Source of the DNA: Castor canadensis
Lineage: Eukaryota; Chordata; Mammalia; Rodentia; Castoridae
Direction of reading: 5' to 3'
Length of the DNA stretch: 64,000 nt
NCBI RefSeq assembly: GCF_047511655.1
Contig: NC_133403.1
Span: forward strand, 14,195,014-14,259,013
The first letter of the stretch is position 1. Every line of letters begins with the position of its first letter. Shown here one piece after another: positions 48,916-61,602 of this stretch. The notes below the pieces were generated by a model. The model saw only the letters and a list, made by a program, of their open reading frames with translations. It made no database searches and was not told the origin of the DNA. The translations under genes were made by a program, and so were the position numbers.

Positions 48916-49965
48916 GGGAGAGAGGGAAGAAGGGAAGGAAGAACGAAGGAAGGAAATAAAGGTCATAGAAGAATTGTTTGAATCATAATGCAAATTTTTT
49001 AGCATAATGCAAAAATGGTATTTCTCTAAAGAACACAAGTTGCATTTTAGGGAAAATGTTAGGTATAGTGGTAAGTGGAAGAAGAAATGTAGAAATACCT
49101 ATAGAAAACAAATGAGTAAGTAGTCATTAAAATATAGTGAAATCTTTTTGGAAAACTAAAGAACTAGTGATGAAACTTACAGCTATGATAAAAATGGGTT
49201 CAATTTTAAAATAATTTTTCTAAAACTCTTATAATCCCAAATACTTCTTGCTTTGGGTCAAAGCTAAATAAAGAGAAGGACTGAAACATCTAAGAGAAAT
49301 AAGGACTTTTGGGAGAAACAGCTACTCCAGGTCTGGGACAGTGAATGTACTAAGTAAGCCTGGGATACTTAATACCAGAAAGCAAGGAAGGGCCCAATGC
49401 TAGTAGGGAAATGTCAAAAGTGGGTCTTTCCAGCAAAATCTGGGACAAGTACACATAATGGTTGGAATAGATTATATATCACAGAATAAATGGAGAAAAC
49501 TAAAACAGAGAAAGAATGATAGTTATAAAATCACCAGTGGCCAAAATGCATCAATCCCAAAAATACATGACACAAAACTGATAGCGATTCTACAAAACAG
49601 CTTACTCACACTCTTCAAAAAACAACACCCTATTAATGCTGATTATTAGATGTGCTAAGATATCATGGCTACAGGGAAGAACATATCCTCTTCCATTAGG
49701 AATATTAATGTTCCTCAAAAATTCAAGGAGTAAAGTGCCAGTTTACGTAGGTAAAGTATCAGATGAGGAGATAGGAAGATAAAAAGGAGGGAGGGTAAGA
49801 AAACAAGGTGTTAACTGCGGGCAGATCAAGGTAAGGATATCCAGGTATTTACTGTACTCTCAAATTTTCTGTATGGTTGAAAATGTGCTTAAAAAAAAAA
49901 GAGTGAGGCTGGAAGCGCAGCAGTGGAGAGGCAGATGCAAGAGAATTAAAAGTCTGAGGCCAAGG

Positions 49966-50045
49966 GCTGGAGGTGTTGTTCAAGTGGTAGAGCACCTGCC
50001 TAACAATCATGAAGCCCTGAGATCAAACCACAGTACCACCAAAAA
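49966..50045 (+). repeat. ID-type SINE
   Basis: GGGCTGGAGGTGTTGTTCAA to ACCACAGTACCACCAAAAA. B1-like scraps flank it on both sides. Confidence 0.85.
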
Positions 50046-51492
50046 TATTTCAAGGCCAGCCTGGGCCTGAAATAGCAAGACTCTGACTCAAAACAGTGAA
50101 TGCACTGTTAGAAGTAACATTTATACCCAGTTTTCGGCATGTAGAAGGGAGTACTGGGCATCTAGAAGAATTTATAGTTATCTTCTTTGGCTACTTCCCT
50201 CTGGAGGGTGATCAAGAGATAAAGGCATTTGGGGCTATCTCAAGTTGGAGTGCAGATTTAAGGTCAAAAAGCCACCAGAATAAATGACCTACACCACATC
50301 AACAGATCTCTTTTACAACCAGCACTGCACACCTGCATGCCATTGCTCCTAGTTTGGAATGGCTGCCATGTGGCCCACTGGAGAAAGAACTTGCTGTGTG
50401 GAATTATTTGCAATGCAGAGATACAGGAGAATCAATACAACATTTTCTCCTATGAAACATCTGTTACACTAATTCTTTATAATGGAATTTCTTTCCATGG
50501 GATTTTGCTTTTATAACTAAACACATGTAGTATATTGAGCGCAACTACTTTAAACAAATTTCATTTCCTCTCAAAAACAATCTAATAACTCAGATCTACT
50601 CATAAAGAATGAAGAAAGAGAATGAATCCTATGAACTAATTTAATTAGATCTATTCATTTCCACTAAGCCCCCCAGGATTATTTGTGGTTCCTCGGCCCT
50701 AGATGCCCAATACCTATTTTCATTACTTTTCTTCTTGCACCTTAAAGTTACACTATAGCAGACAGAACTACATTTAAGAATTTCATTATCTTCAGATATT
50801 AGATATAGGTAATACGTCAAGCCCGCTTAGACTATTGATTTTAACGCCCCCCATTCACATTCTATTTGCATAGAATAGGACTCCATAGCAGTCCTCAACT
50901 TTTGCCTACTGAATGAATCATAATTCAACACAGAAATCATATTTCACTTTTTTCTGGATTTTATAAATTTATTCGATCATTTCTTAAGACCAAGACATAG
51001 GTCTTGTTAGCAGAGTTTGGACACAAACTGAATGTATTCTCCATAGTAATTCAAAGACGCAGAAGAGGTATTTGGAAGTAAGACAATTTCAAAATAAGAA
51101 ATTCATACAGGTTCCTATTCTTCGCTCATCTATGTTTTCTTCAAGTACAACAAGTGATACTACAGGATAAATTTGATCTTTTTAGAACAGACCTGGTCCA
51201 TGTTCATAGGAATACACATTGCTGGTTACTTCTAACACAAAGACAGCCTTGGCCAGAAGTAGGTATGGATGGACAAGAGGAGAGACACTTGGAGACTGGA
51301 GAGGCAACCTTCTGACGCTCTAACAGGTTAGCATTACTTCAGTTGAGGCAGAGGCTGAATCCCAGGGTCTAAAAATTCAACGCTGAACAAGATTGTCCAG
51401 ATGAGCCAAGTCTCAACTGAATTTGAGGCTTAGAGAGACACGTTCACAGCTACACGTTTAGAAGGTTCATTTACTTCCTGGTTTTGTTTTTA

Positions 51493-51627
<135 letters not shown>

Positions 51628-51633
51628 CTAAGG

Positions 51634-51634
51634 G

Positions 51635-51665
<31 letters not shown>

Positions 51666-51672
51666 TATATTT
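51634..51672. repeat. A-run plus (AT)n abutting the exon 4 acceptor
   Basis: On the plus strand about 14 A then about 12 AT units; on the gene's strand (AT)n then a pure T tract then CCCTTAG and exon 4. Confidence 0.95.
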
Positions 51673-52689
51673 TCTTAGAGATTCTAACCAGCTTGATATT
51701 AAACATCATGAAAATAAATAGCAATAACAATAATGAGCACTTGCTACCAATACTATATCAGATACTTTACTAGAACTTCTATAAGCTCATCCTCCCAATA
51801 ATCTGAAAGGCAGTGATGGCAATCCACATGCCAGACTAGGAAACAGGCTGAAGAGGTCTTTAACAGGACACAATTTAAGTGGCATCCTCACAATACCTTA
51901 TCTGTTTAGTGCATAGTAATCTCTCTTAGGTGACTTGACAAAAACTGTTCTGAGTAAATTCACCAAAACCATCCAGAGCCTTTTCTCAGCCTTATTCCAC
52001 TAGAGCTTGCAGGATCACTGCTACTAGGATTAGCTCCTCAATCTGTACTAGACTTCTATTTCTCAGACTATTTTCTCCGCTTAGTCTAAGAATGCTGGTA
52101 TTTTCAAAGATCCTTCCCACTTCCCATCCCTTTCATATAATCAAATGTACACCTAAACCTTTAAAAAAGTTTCATTTACTTAGATGTACTATTTTCCATT
52201 AAAAAAAATACCTAGATGCACATTTTCTTCTGATTTACAGAAGTACCTCTTAGGGATTCATTATCTGGCCATTTAATAATGTGATGCTAAGGCTGGGTAT
52301 CTTACCAGACTCCAATGTATATAAAGGGTAGCTATACTATTTACCTCTATATACACGCAGAATATTTTAATTCTTTGGCCCTTGGAAAGTCAACTCAAAA
52401 GACAGACATGTTATCAAAGATGGGCCAGAGTAACTATATTCTCAGAAGGTAGCCTGGAAGACTGAGACTAATCTGGAGGCTTGACTGTGTTAAGTCAGCT
52501 AAGAAACAAGGGCCTGAATTCAGGTCATAAAAACAGGGAATAATCTAAGAGATTTACAGGATACTGAATCTATCAGGACTTTGATCTCTATTTAGATATT
52601 CCATAGTTTAGTACCTTAATAATTTAGAACAATTTGGAATGATTCTCCCCACCTCGCAAGTATCTTCCTCTGGCCAGCCCCACCTTTTT

Positions 52690-52895
52690 TCGGGGGTTGG
52701 AGGTGGGGGCGGAGGGGAGTGGGACTGGGGTTTGAGCTTAGAGCTTCACATTTGCTTGAGCCACACTTCTAGTCCCTTTTGCTCTGGTTATTTTGGAGAT
52801 AGGGTCTTATGAACTATTCACCCAAACCACGATCCTCCTGATCTCAGCTTCCCAAGTAGCTAGGTTTACAGACATGAGCCACAGGTGCCCAGTCG
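52690..52895 (-). repeat. Dimeric B1/ID-type SINE with G-rich tail
   Basis: GGGACTGGGGTTTGAGCTTA to GTTTACAGACATGAGCCACA. Confidence 0.82.
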
Positions 52896-52904
52896 GCCAT
52901 CCCC

Positions 52905-54070
52905 ACCTTGGAGGCTGGCATCACCAGGTAGCACTCTGATACTATGGGTTCTTTCATTTGCTTCAACTACAGCATCCAAGAAGTTGTACACCTGTGTTGC
53001 AGAAATTGTCTCTTTGATATGCTGCCACTGTGTCATTAAAAGGGTTAGACAACACATCTGCTTTTCCATAAATTCTTCCAACAAGTCACTTTCCATGTGG
53101 ATTCTCACAGTGTAGAGCAATGAGAAAATCCTGTCCACTTTCAGCCACTCTACTTTCTGTCTACATGACCTCCACCATAAGCCAGGGTCTCTCCTTTCAG
53201 AGATGGCTTGCTTGCCAATGACATTACACCCACCGACAGTCATAGGTCTCTCAGGGGATCTGGCTGAGGAACAGACATAAGCTTTTGAGGAGGAAAACAG
53301 TTCAAAACATTGAACATGACTGATCATGAGGCTTTCAATGTACCTGCATCCTATTTGTTTCTTTTCTGTTTTTGGCAGTACTAGGGTTTGAACTCAGGGC
53401 CTCGCATATGCAAGGCTGGGCTGTACCACTTGAACCACATCTTCAGCCCTTTTTGCTTTAACTATTTTTTGGATAAGATCTCACAGTTTTGCTCAGGGCT
53501 GGTTTGGAACTGTGATCCTCCTACCTATGCCTCCTGCATAGCCTGTACCACAGGCGCATATCACCATACCTAGCTTGTTGGTTGAGATGAGGTCTTCCTA
53601 AATTTTTGCCATGGTAGGCTTCAAATTGCGATCTTCCCAATCTTTACCCCTAGAGCAGCTGGGATTACAGGTGTGTACCACAATGCCTGGCCCTTCTACT
53701 TGTTTCTTTATAGCATTTTCTACCAATTCCTGTGGAGGTAACTGTTGGAAAGGTTTCCAATATAAGGCTCACTAGCAACTGAGCCAAATGAAAGAACTAA
53801 GGAACAACTAATTTCTTTCATCCTGAAGTAGAATGCTCTGAGCCATCACTTGCTGTCTCTCACTGTCACTGATCCATTCCAATTCTGTGTGGTTGAACTT
53901 TTCAACATATGTGTGCTCTGTAGTTTCTCTCTTTTGTAGGGCAAACACTTCATCTTATGATTCATGTTCGACCAAAGCTCACCACTCAAGTGCATTTTGT
54001 TGTAATGACATCTGAAGTCACATTCTGAATCACACAATCAGACCAGAAGTACTGCACCTTGTCAGCAGAG
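52905..54070 (-). pseudogene. Possible retropseudogene split by SINEs, identity unknown
   Basis: Two non-repeat blocks, 52905-53335 and 53705-54070, flank reversed SINEs. The left block has an open minus-strand frame of about 140 codons with an ordinary-looking composition (for example HMESDLLEEFMEKQMCC and YNFLDAVVEANERT). The right block has shorter broken frames. I do not recognise the protein. No A-tail or target-site duplication is visible. It could also be chance or an unrecognised transposon relict. Confidence 0.25.
53365..53695 (-). repeat. Two SINEs (dimer plus B1-like piece)
   Basis: TTGGCAGTACTAGGGTTTGA to GTACCACAGGCGCATATCAC, then a second B1-like end GGGATTACAGGTGTGTACCA. Confidence 0.8.
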
Positions 54071-54379
54071 GAAAACCAGGGCAAGCCCCAAAAGATAAGG
54101 ACAGATATGTCACTACTCTTGGTACCTGGTATTACACAGACTGCACAGGTTCAGAATTCAACACAGCTTTGCATGGCTCAGTTGAGTCACGTAACAAATC
54201 TCAAGTTAAAAAAATTTGCTTTTGTATGTATACAATCCACAAATCAATAAGGCTAAGTATTAAAGTGGATGTTTCCAATTTCTCTTGAGTGTAGACAAGA
54301 AAATGAACTTGAATTTTAAAGGGCTTAAGATTCTTAAATATCTATAAAGGCAGGGATAATAAATGTTAAGTGTTGCCTT

Positions 54380-54830
54380 TAAACACAGTTGTGGCAGAAT
54401 GCATTTTCTAAAGAAAACACACCAACATAATCCCACCCCCTCATGCTTTTTTACAAGCTCTGTGGTTGAACTTTTTCAAGAGGTGGAGCCTAACTTTTTT
54501 CTACCCCAAAATCTGAGTAAACTTCTGTAACTACCTGAACCAAAAGAATGCTCTGCTCAACCCTCTGCTCAAATTGTGAGGAAGTCCAGGTCACATGGAC
54601 TATACAGGGGCATCCCTGCTGACAACCAGCTTTAACTGCCAGGCCATGTAAGTAATGATTCTACACCTTGCCTTCACATCTTGTGGTCAAGGTCCAGACA
54701 TTGAAGAGAGAACAGCCATTCCTGCTGCACCTTAACTGAATTCCTGACCCACAGAAACTTAGGTAACATACAATTATTGTTTTAGGTCATTACGTTTTTC
54801 GGTGATTTGTTAGGAGTGCAAACTAATACA
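54380..54830 (+). repeat. MLT1/MaLR-like LTR fossil
   Basis: The 3' part TTGTTTTAGGTCATTACG and CGGTGATTTGTTAGGAGTGC plus an upstream GTGGCAGAATGCATTTTC are typical of very old MaLR LTRs. Non-coding. Confidence 0.5.
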
Positions 54831-55197
54831 GTGGAGTGGACAGAGTGGTTGTAATGGGGCCAGTACCTCTTGAGGAGGACGAATGTAAAATGATCCTAGA
54901 ATACTGAAGAGATGCCAGCCATGGAAAGACCTAGGGAAAGCCAGAGTAATACCCTAGAGAAAGAACCAGCTGGGCATATTTAGGCGGCAAGGAGGGGGCA
55001 CTATAGCTGGAGACACCCAAAATTTCTCTTGTATTGTCTGTTTCTCCTCCATCTTAACTCCACTGTCTTAAGTCTAGTTTGTCTAGACCTGCATAAAAGC
55101 TAGTCTCTCTGCCTGAAATCTAATTCATTCTCTAAATTCCCACCTAAGTGCTATTTCTAAAATAATACTCATCTCTCTGGCTCAAAAATCTTAACAG

Positions 55198-55392
55198 TTA
55201 GGTGCTGGTAGCTCATGCCTGTAATCCTAGCTACTCAGGAGGTAGAGATCAGGAAGATCAAGGTTTGAAGTCACGATCAAGACCCTATCTCGAAAACACC
55301 CAATATAAAACAGGGCTGGCAAGTGGCTCAAGTGGTACAGTACCTGCCTACCAAGCATAAGGCCCTGAACTCTAAACCCCAGTATTGAAAAA
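55198..55392 (+). repeat. Dimeric B1/ID-type SINE
   Basis: TTAGGTGCTGGTAGCTCATG to AAACCCCAGTATTG and an A run. Confidence 0.88.
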
Positions 55393-55432
55393 AAAAAATT
55401 TTCTAACCAAGCCCCTCTGCCTCCTTGAATGA

Positions 55433-55735
55433 CTTTTTTTTTTTTTTTTTGGTGATACTGGGGTTTGAATTCAGGGTCCAAGTGCTCTATCATTTGAGCC
55501 ATGCCCCCAGTCCTTTTTGCTTTCGTTTATTTTTCAGTAGGGGTCTCACACCTTTGCATGAGCTCGGCCTTGGACCATCCTCCTGCTTCAGCCTCCCACG
55601 TATGACATCACACATCTGACTTGTTTTTTGAGATAGTCTCACTAACTTTTGCCCAGGCTGGCCTCAAACTGGGATCCTTCCACCTCAACCTCCAGTGTAA
55701 CTGGGATCAAAGGCATGCGACACCATGCCCAGTAA
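55433..55735 (-). repeat. SINE pair (ID half and B1-like pieces)
   Basis: TTTGGTGATACTGGGGTTTG, CATTTGAGCCATGCCCCCAG, then GGGATCAAAGGCATGCGACA. Confidence 0.78.
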
Positions 55736-56415
55736 AAGACCTAACTCTTTAAACCTGACTTTCAAGACCACTCTCAAACTGCCATTAAGCTACCTTCCCA
55801 GCTCTTATACTTCACCATTACTTTTTATTCTATTTACTCCAGATCTCTACCTTCTGCCATTCCACATTCCTAAATATACAGCTGAAAAAATCACTTCCTT
55901 CCCAGAAATCAATACCACCGCTAAGAATTAATTGCTTACTTTCATCAACTCCCTTACTACTTTTTTACACTTGTATTAAAGTATATAACCACAATCATGA
56001 TAAACAGCTGTGCAAATGTCTCCTCAGTTAGAATATTAAGTTCCTAGAAAAAGGCAATACTTGACCTACTTTTTATTCCTAAGAGTCCCATACACAGTGA
56101 ACATTCAACGTCTGATGAATAAATACCTTACTTTAAGTGCTTTTGGGAAGCACAACACTGGGGCGGTAATTGGCAGAGCCTCCAGTAATATTTTTCACAA
56201 TATCTGAATCCTAATAATCTTTAAAAATAAAAATCACGATATATAATACCAGGTTAAAAACCTCACAATAATTAATAATGGTAATAAAATTTTTCAATGT
56301 AGCAATGGTAAAGAAGATGACAAAATTAAAAATTATGATAAACTCACTAGGAAAAGATACCTGATGACTTGAATGATGCAGTATGTCTGTTACTTTAAAA
56401 TTAAAAGTAAATATG

Positions 56416-56480
56416 GGGACTGGGGATGTAGCTCAGTGGTAGAAAACTTGCCTGATTGGGTTCAATCCCCAGCACCACAA
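56416..56480 (+). repeat. ID element, short internal deletion
   Basis: GGGGATGTAGCTCAGTGGTA, GGTTCAATCCCCAGCACCAC: the closest match here to a canonical ID. Confidence 0.88.
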
Positions 56481-56519
56481 GAGAAAAAAACAAAAAACCA
56501 AACAAAACCAAAAGCATTT

Positions 56520-56855
56520 TACCAGGCATGGTGTTACATAACTATACTTTCAGCACTTGGGAGGCTGAGGTAGGAGGTTGTCAAGTTTTTTTTTTTTTTC
56601 TTCAGTGCTGGTACTTGAACTCAGGGCCTATACCTTGAGCCACTCCACCAGTCCTTTTTTTGCGAAGGGTTTTTTCGATAGGGTCTCACAAACTATTTGC
56701 CTGGGTTGGCTTCGAACTGTGATCCTCCTGATCTCTGCCTCCTGAGTAGCTAGGATTACAGGCATGGGCCACCAGTGCCCAGTGGGATGTCAAGTTCTGA
56801 CACCAGCCTGAAGTACACAGAGAGTTCCTGGGCTACATAGTGATACCCTATCTTT
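56520..56855 (+). repeat. B1-like SINE split by a reverse dimeric SINE
   Basis: The host B1 runs 56520-56587 and resumes at about 56796. Between lies a reversed dimer (T run, CAGTGCTGGTACTTGAACTC to GATTACAGGCATGGGCCACC). The duplicated site is GTCAAGTT with one mismatch upstream (GGTTGTCAAGTT, GGATGTCAAGTT). Confidence 0.85.
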
Positions 56856-56857
56856 TT

Positions 56858-57235
56858 TTTTTTCCTTCCCCTTGGCAATGGGTTTGAGCTCAGGGCCTCA
56901 GGTGCTCTTACCAAATGAGCCATTCTGCCTTTTTTATGATGGGTTTTTTGAACTATTTGCCTGAGGATGTCTTCTAATTGTAATCCTCCTGCTCTCTGCC
57001 TCCTGAGTAGCTAGGAGACCCTTAAAAAGAGGCTGGGCATGATGGCGTGCACCAGTAATCTCAGTTAAAAGGGAAGTAGAGATCAGAGGACCATGGTTTG
57101 AGGCCAGCCATGGTGGTACACACTTGTAATCCCAACCATACAGGAGACAGAGACTGAGGTCTAGACAAAAAGCAGAAGACCCTTCAAACCCCGGTACGCA
57201 CAGAGCAAAGCAAAGCAAAAGACACAAAAAACCCT
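56858..57235. repeat. Mixed SINE remnants in both orientations
   Basis: A reversed ID/B1 piece (to GAGTAGCTAGGAG at about 57016), then forward B1-like pieces (GGCTGGGCATGATGGCGTGC, GGCCAGCCATGGTGGTACAC). Confidence 0.7.
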
Positions 57236-58142
57236 AAATGTGTAGTTGCTCCTCCTTGTCTTTTGCCCCTAATCAATTCAATCTGAGTCTTTAAGTCAGG
57301 TCATGCAATGTAAGTCTCCACGGGATCGGGAGAGGGACAGTAGACTGGTGGGGAATACAGTGTACAAATGGAGTTAAGAGAAGGTTCAAAATTAGGATAC
57401 AGCCTAAAGTGTGAGTAAAGAGGGGTGTGGTAGAGGAAGGACTGGGATACAAGAAAAATGGTATTGGACAAATCAATCATTTCACTTGAGGTTGCTAAAT
57501 GGTGACTTTTCTAATTTTATTATTCCTCTGTATTTATTAGCTGGCATTCTTCTAAAAGAAGGGCTGTGGATTAGCAACTGTGGCTATTTGCTTACCCTGA
57601 TATGCAGATACTAGCAGATTTCCTACTAGAAAGACAGGAAAAATGTTTAATCCTTTCCCTTTAGTTACCAATTGAGGTGGTATAAGAGAGACCACGTTTT
57701 ATCATTTGTATCTCCTACACCCAGTACAGGGTTCTCATGTCATTTCTTCACTCTTCCAAATTTTCTTACATTTTAATACCAAAGACTAACCAAATTTATA
57801 TAGCATTAACAAATAAACCACCAAACCTACAATACAGAAAAGCAACAGTGCTCAGAATAATTCCACACAAAAGAAGATACACAACTAGTATATGGTACAA
57901 GAAACATAAAATGACCAATGAACATTAGCACTCCTCTGAGTACTTTCTGCACTGTGTAAATGCAAATTTTCATAAAACAAAGGAAGTCTTACAGACTTGT
58001 TTCATTTTGTACTGCTCTTCATAGGTACACCCAGAATCGCATGGACTGCAAAGTTAGTCTAGCAAACAACAGGAATATAGACTTGTATAGACAACATCTC
58101 CTTGGCAGTTCCATTAAAAATATGCCAGCAGAAACTCCAATT

Positions 58143-58392
58143 AGGGCTGGGTACTGGTGGCTCACATTTGAAATCCTGGCTACTTAGGAGGCTCAGATCA
58201 GGAGGATCATGGTTCGAGGTCTGCCCAGGCAAACAGTTTGAGACCTCATCTAGGACTCAGGACTTCAGATGATAAGCATTTATAGAAAACAAACAAATAA
58301 AAATAAGCTTATAGGCTGGGGGCATGGCTCAAGTGGTAGAGCACCTGTCTACCAAGGGCAAGGCCCTGAGTTAAAATCCCAGTACCTACCCC
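58143..58392 (+). repeat. Dimeric SINE, long linker
   Basis: GGGCTGGGTACTGGTGGCTC to AAAATCCCAGTACCTACCCC. Confidence 0.82.
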
Positions 58393-58919
58393 CCCACCCC
58401 CAACAAGCTTTATTTTTGTTGGCTTTGGCACCAGAGCCAAAACTTAAAAGATCTAAATCACTGAGAATAACTAATATTTTGAGTGCTCAAGAGTAGGAAA
58501 TACTTTAGTAACACAGAAGCCAATGGTAAAAAGGAAGAAATGACAAAACTGCCTGCTTGGAAATTCAAAAGGGCCTAAATAACAGGGAGTCAGGTAAGGT
58601 TGCAGGCTATAATGTTTCTAGGCATAGGAACCTGTGAGATAGGCATCATGGTCACCACAAAATACTGAGGATGTGAGCCAGCAATGATTTCAGAGCCTGA
58701 GTGAAAAAGATTCTCCTCCCCACTGGCACTCTTAAGTGTCATATATACACACGGAATTGCCACTGCACCTTGTCCTGTTAGGATATGTTTTCAGTGGCAA
58801 ATCATCGACCTCAGTAGCACATCACTCTCTCCTTAGGAATGAGGTACTCTCCTGAATATTTATACCCATGTAGATGATACACTACCTATATCCACTTTAA
58901 AAGCACTAGTGCAGCCAGC

Positions 58920-59022
58920 CAGGGTGGCATGAAGCAGGAAGATAGAGAGTTCGAGGGTAACATGGGCTATACTTTGCTAGGTGTAATAGTGCATGCCTGT
59001 AATCCCAGCATGCAGAAAGCTG
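58920..59022 (+). repeat. B1-like SINE pieces
   Basis: CCAGCCAGGGTGGCATGAAG and GTGCATGCCTGTAATCCCAG. Confidence 0.6.
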
Positions 59023-59644
59023 AGAAGGTTGTCCATGACCTAGTACTAAGCTCTCTAGCTTGGTGGTACACACTCAATGTTGCACATACACAGAAGAGAA
59101 CTTGATGCTTTGTGTTCTAGTCCCTTATTTCTTTTATTTATGTTGTTCCTTTTTGCCTAACATATTCTATGCCCAACATAGCCACTCACCTACTGAAAAC
59201 CTGCTCATTCTCAGAGGATTAGCACTGATACCACTATCTCCCTGTTGCCTCACACCTACAGCCAGAATTGGCCCACCTCTCTCCTTTGTATCTGTACACC
59301 ATTCTTTTCTGTACCTCAGTTCTAATACATACTAATACAAATACCTACTATTCATCAGATTTCTGATCTATCAGTTTTCCTATTTCAGAGGCAGACACTC
59401 ATTTCCTTGGACTAGTGTATCTAATAGAGCTTCATGGAGGAACATATGCTAGAATGAAAACCCAAGAAATGATTATTCCTAAATAGCTATGTATTTTTAA
59501 ATGATTTTACTGGGATGTAATTCATATACCATACAATTCACCCACTAAAAGTTCACACCTCAATGTTTGTTGGTATTATAATCACAGGATTATGCTACTA
59601 TTACCACTATCCAATTTGGGAACACTTTTAATAACCTTGAAAAG

Positions 59645-59735
59645 AAATGGTTAGGGATGAGGCTCAAGTGGTACAGTGCTTAGTTAGCAAGTGGGAGGCC
59701 CTGAGTTCAAACCCTAGTAACACAAAAACAAAACA
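59645..59735 (+). repeat. ID-type SINE
   Basis: GGATGAGGCTCAAGTGGTAC to AAACCCTAGTAACACAAAAA. Confidence 0.85.
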
Positions 59736-59827
59736 AACAAAAAACACTCCAATGAATTAGCATTCCCTTCCCACTCATCTCCTAACTCTACCAGCCATAA
59801 GCAACTACTTTTCTACTTTCTTTCTTC

Positions 59828-60065
59828 TTTTTTTGTATTACCATGAACTTGAACTCAGGGCCTCATGCTTGTTAGGCTTGTGAGACAGGTGCTTTACCAC
59901 CTGAGCCATTCCACCAGCCCTGTTTTGTACTGTTTTTGTTCCCCCCCCACCCCAAGATAGGGGTCTGAGAACTATTTGCCTTGGGCTGGCTCTGGACCAC
60001 GATCCTCCTGATCTCTGTATCCTGAGTAGCTGGGATTACAGGCGTGAGCCACTGGACCCAGCCAC
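59828..60065 (-). repeat. Dimeric B1/ID-type SINE
   Basis: TTTTTGTATTACCATGAACT to GATTACAGGCGTGAGCCACT; an internal C run is present at about 59941. Confidence 0.88.
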
Positions 60066-60437
60066 TCATCTACTTTTTTGTCTCTATAGATTTTCCAACT
60101 CTAAATATCTTATAAATGGGATTATGGTATCTTTTCTGATTAGCTTCTTTCATTTACATAATGTTTGTAAGATTCATTCATATTGTAGCAGTGTCGGTAC
60201 TTAACTCCTTTGTAATTCATTGTATGGATCTGTCACATTTTATTTATCCATCATTAATTGGCCATGTGGACTGTTTCTACTTTTTAGCTATAAGAATAGT
60301 ATTGCTATGAACATTTGTGTGGATACACATTTTCATTTCACTTAGGTATATTCTTAGGAATCCTTGCAGTGCTTGTTAATCTTGCCTTTTGATCACAGCC
60401 ATCCTAGCATGTGTGAAGTGCTATCTCATTGTGTGTG

Positions 60438-60530
60438 CATGGTTGTTTCATGGTACTGGGGTTTGAACTCAGGACCTCATGCTTGCTAGGCAGGCACACT
60501 ACCACCTGAGCTATTCCACCAGCCCTCACT
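60438..60530 (-). repeat. ID-type SINE
   Basis: TTGTTTCATGGTACTGGGGT to CTATTCCACCAGCCC. Confidence 0.88.
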
Positions 60531-60702
60531 GTGGTTTGATTTACATTTATTTTCCTACAGACTAATGATGCCAAGCAGCTTCTCATCTTCTTATCGCTCA
60601 TCTGAATATCCTCTTTAAAGCCCATTCAGATCTTTTTAGCCATTTTTAAATTGGACTATTTATCTTTTTATCATTGAGTTGTAAGAGTTCTTCATACATA
60701 GT

Positions 60703-61045
60703 CATCCCTCAATATCTGAGGGTGAATGGTTCCAGGATCCTGAGAATATTAAAAGCCATGGATGCTCAAATTCCTTATGTAAAAAAGGAATAATGTCTGC
60801 ATACAACCTCTACACATCCTCCCACACACTTAAAGTAATCTCTGGATTACTTATAATATCTAAAATGATGTAAATGTTACATAAATAGTTATTATACTGT
60901 TTAGGGGATAATGACAAGAAAAAGTTTGTACATGTCTGTACAGATGTGTTCTCCTCTCCCCAAATACTTTCTATCTAAAGTTGGACAAATCCAGATGCAG
61001 AACCTGTGGATGCTGAACCCATGGGTGCACAGGGTCAACTAGATT
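60703..61045 (+). repeat. MER2-like Tigger DNA transposon fossil
   Basis: GTCATCCCTCAATATCTGAG, GGTTCCAGGATCCTGAGAAT, AATCTCTGGATTACTTATAA, AACCTGTGGATGCTGAACCC and a closing inverted end. TA borders the element on both sides, as expected for TcMar transposons. About 340 bases, non-autonomous, inserted in an older L1. Confidence 0.85.
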
Positions 61046-61602
61046 CTAGCTATGAGTCCCTCATCTATATGACTTACAAATATCTTCGTTTATTTTATAG
61101 GTTGTCATTTCACTTTTTTCACGGGTTACTTTGTAGGTCAAGGTTTTAAAGCCTGATAGAACCCAATTCAGTTTTTTCCTTTTGTTCCCCATGCTTTTGA
61201 TGTCAATGCCTAACACAAGATCACAAAGATTTATTCCTATGTTTTCTAATAGTATTATAAATTTTAGTTCTTAAATTTAAGTTTTGAGTTAATTTTTGTA
61301 TAGGTACAAGGAAAAGATTCAATTTCATTCTTTTGCATATGGCTAACACAGGAGTCTCAGTCAGCATCATCTGTTCAAGACTATTCTTTCCCCACTGAGT
61401 GGTCTTGATACCCTTGTCAAAAATCAGTAAAGACAGATTTATTTACTGATGCTCGCTTCTCTTCCATTAATCTATGTCTATTCATAAAAATGTTTCCAGA
61501 TATTTCTGGTGTAATTTTAAATATGAATAATGATAAATATAACCATACTTCAGTAAAAGATTTTTCAATATTTACCACCCTACAAGTAAACAACCCAGCT
61601 AC

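Larger units (their letters stand above)
59495..61440 (-). repeat. Ancient L1 3' half with nested insertions
   Basis: Reversed L1 text runs from TGGGATGTAATTCATATACC through GCTATGAACATTTGTGTGGA to GTGGTCTTGATACCCTTGTC. Removing SINEs at 59645-59735, 59828-60065 and 60438-60530 and a DNA transposon at about 60703-61045 restores L1 order. Same strand as MAPK1, old, non-coding. Confidence 0.8.
51628..61602 (-). other. MAPK1: MAPK1 intron 3
   Basis: About 10 kb, rich in nested repeats listed separately. I recognise nothing in 51680-52680, 54835-55190, 55740-56410, 57240-58140, 58395-58915 and 59025-59490. Confidence 0.9.
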
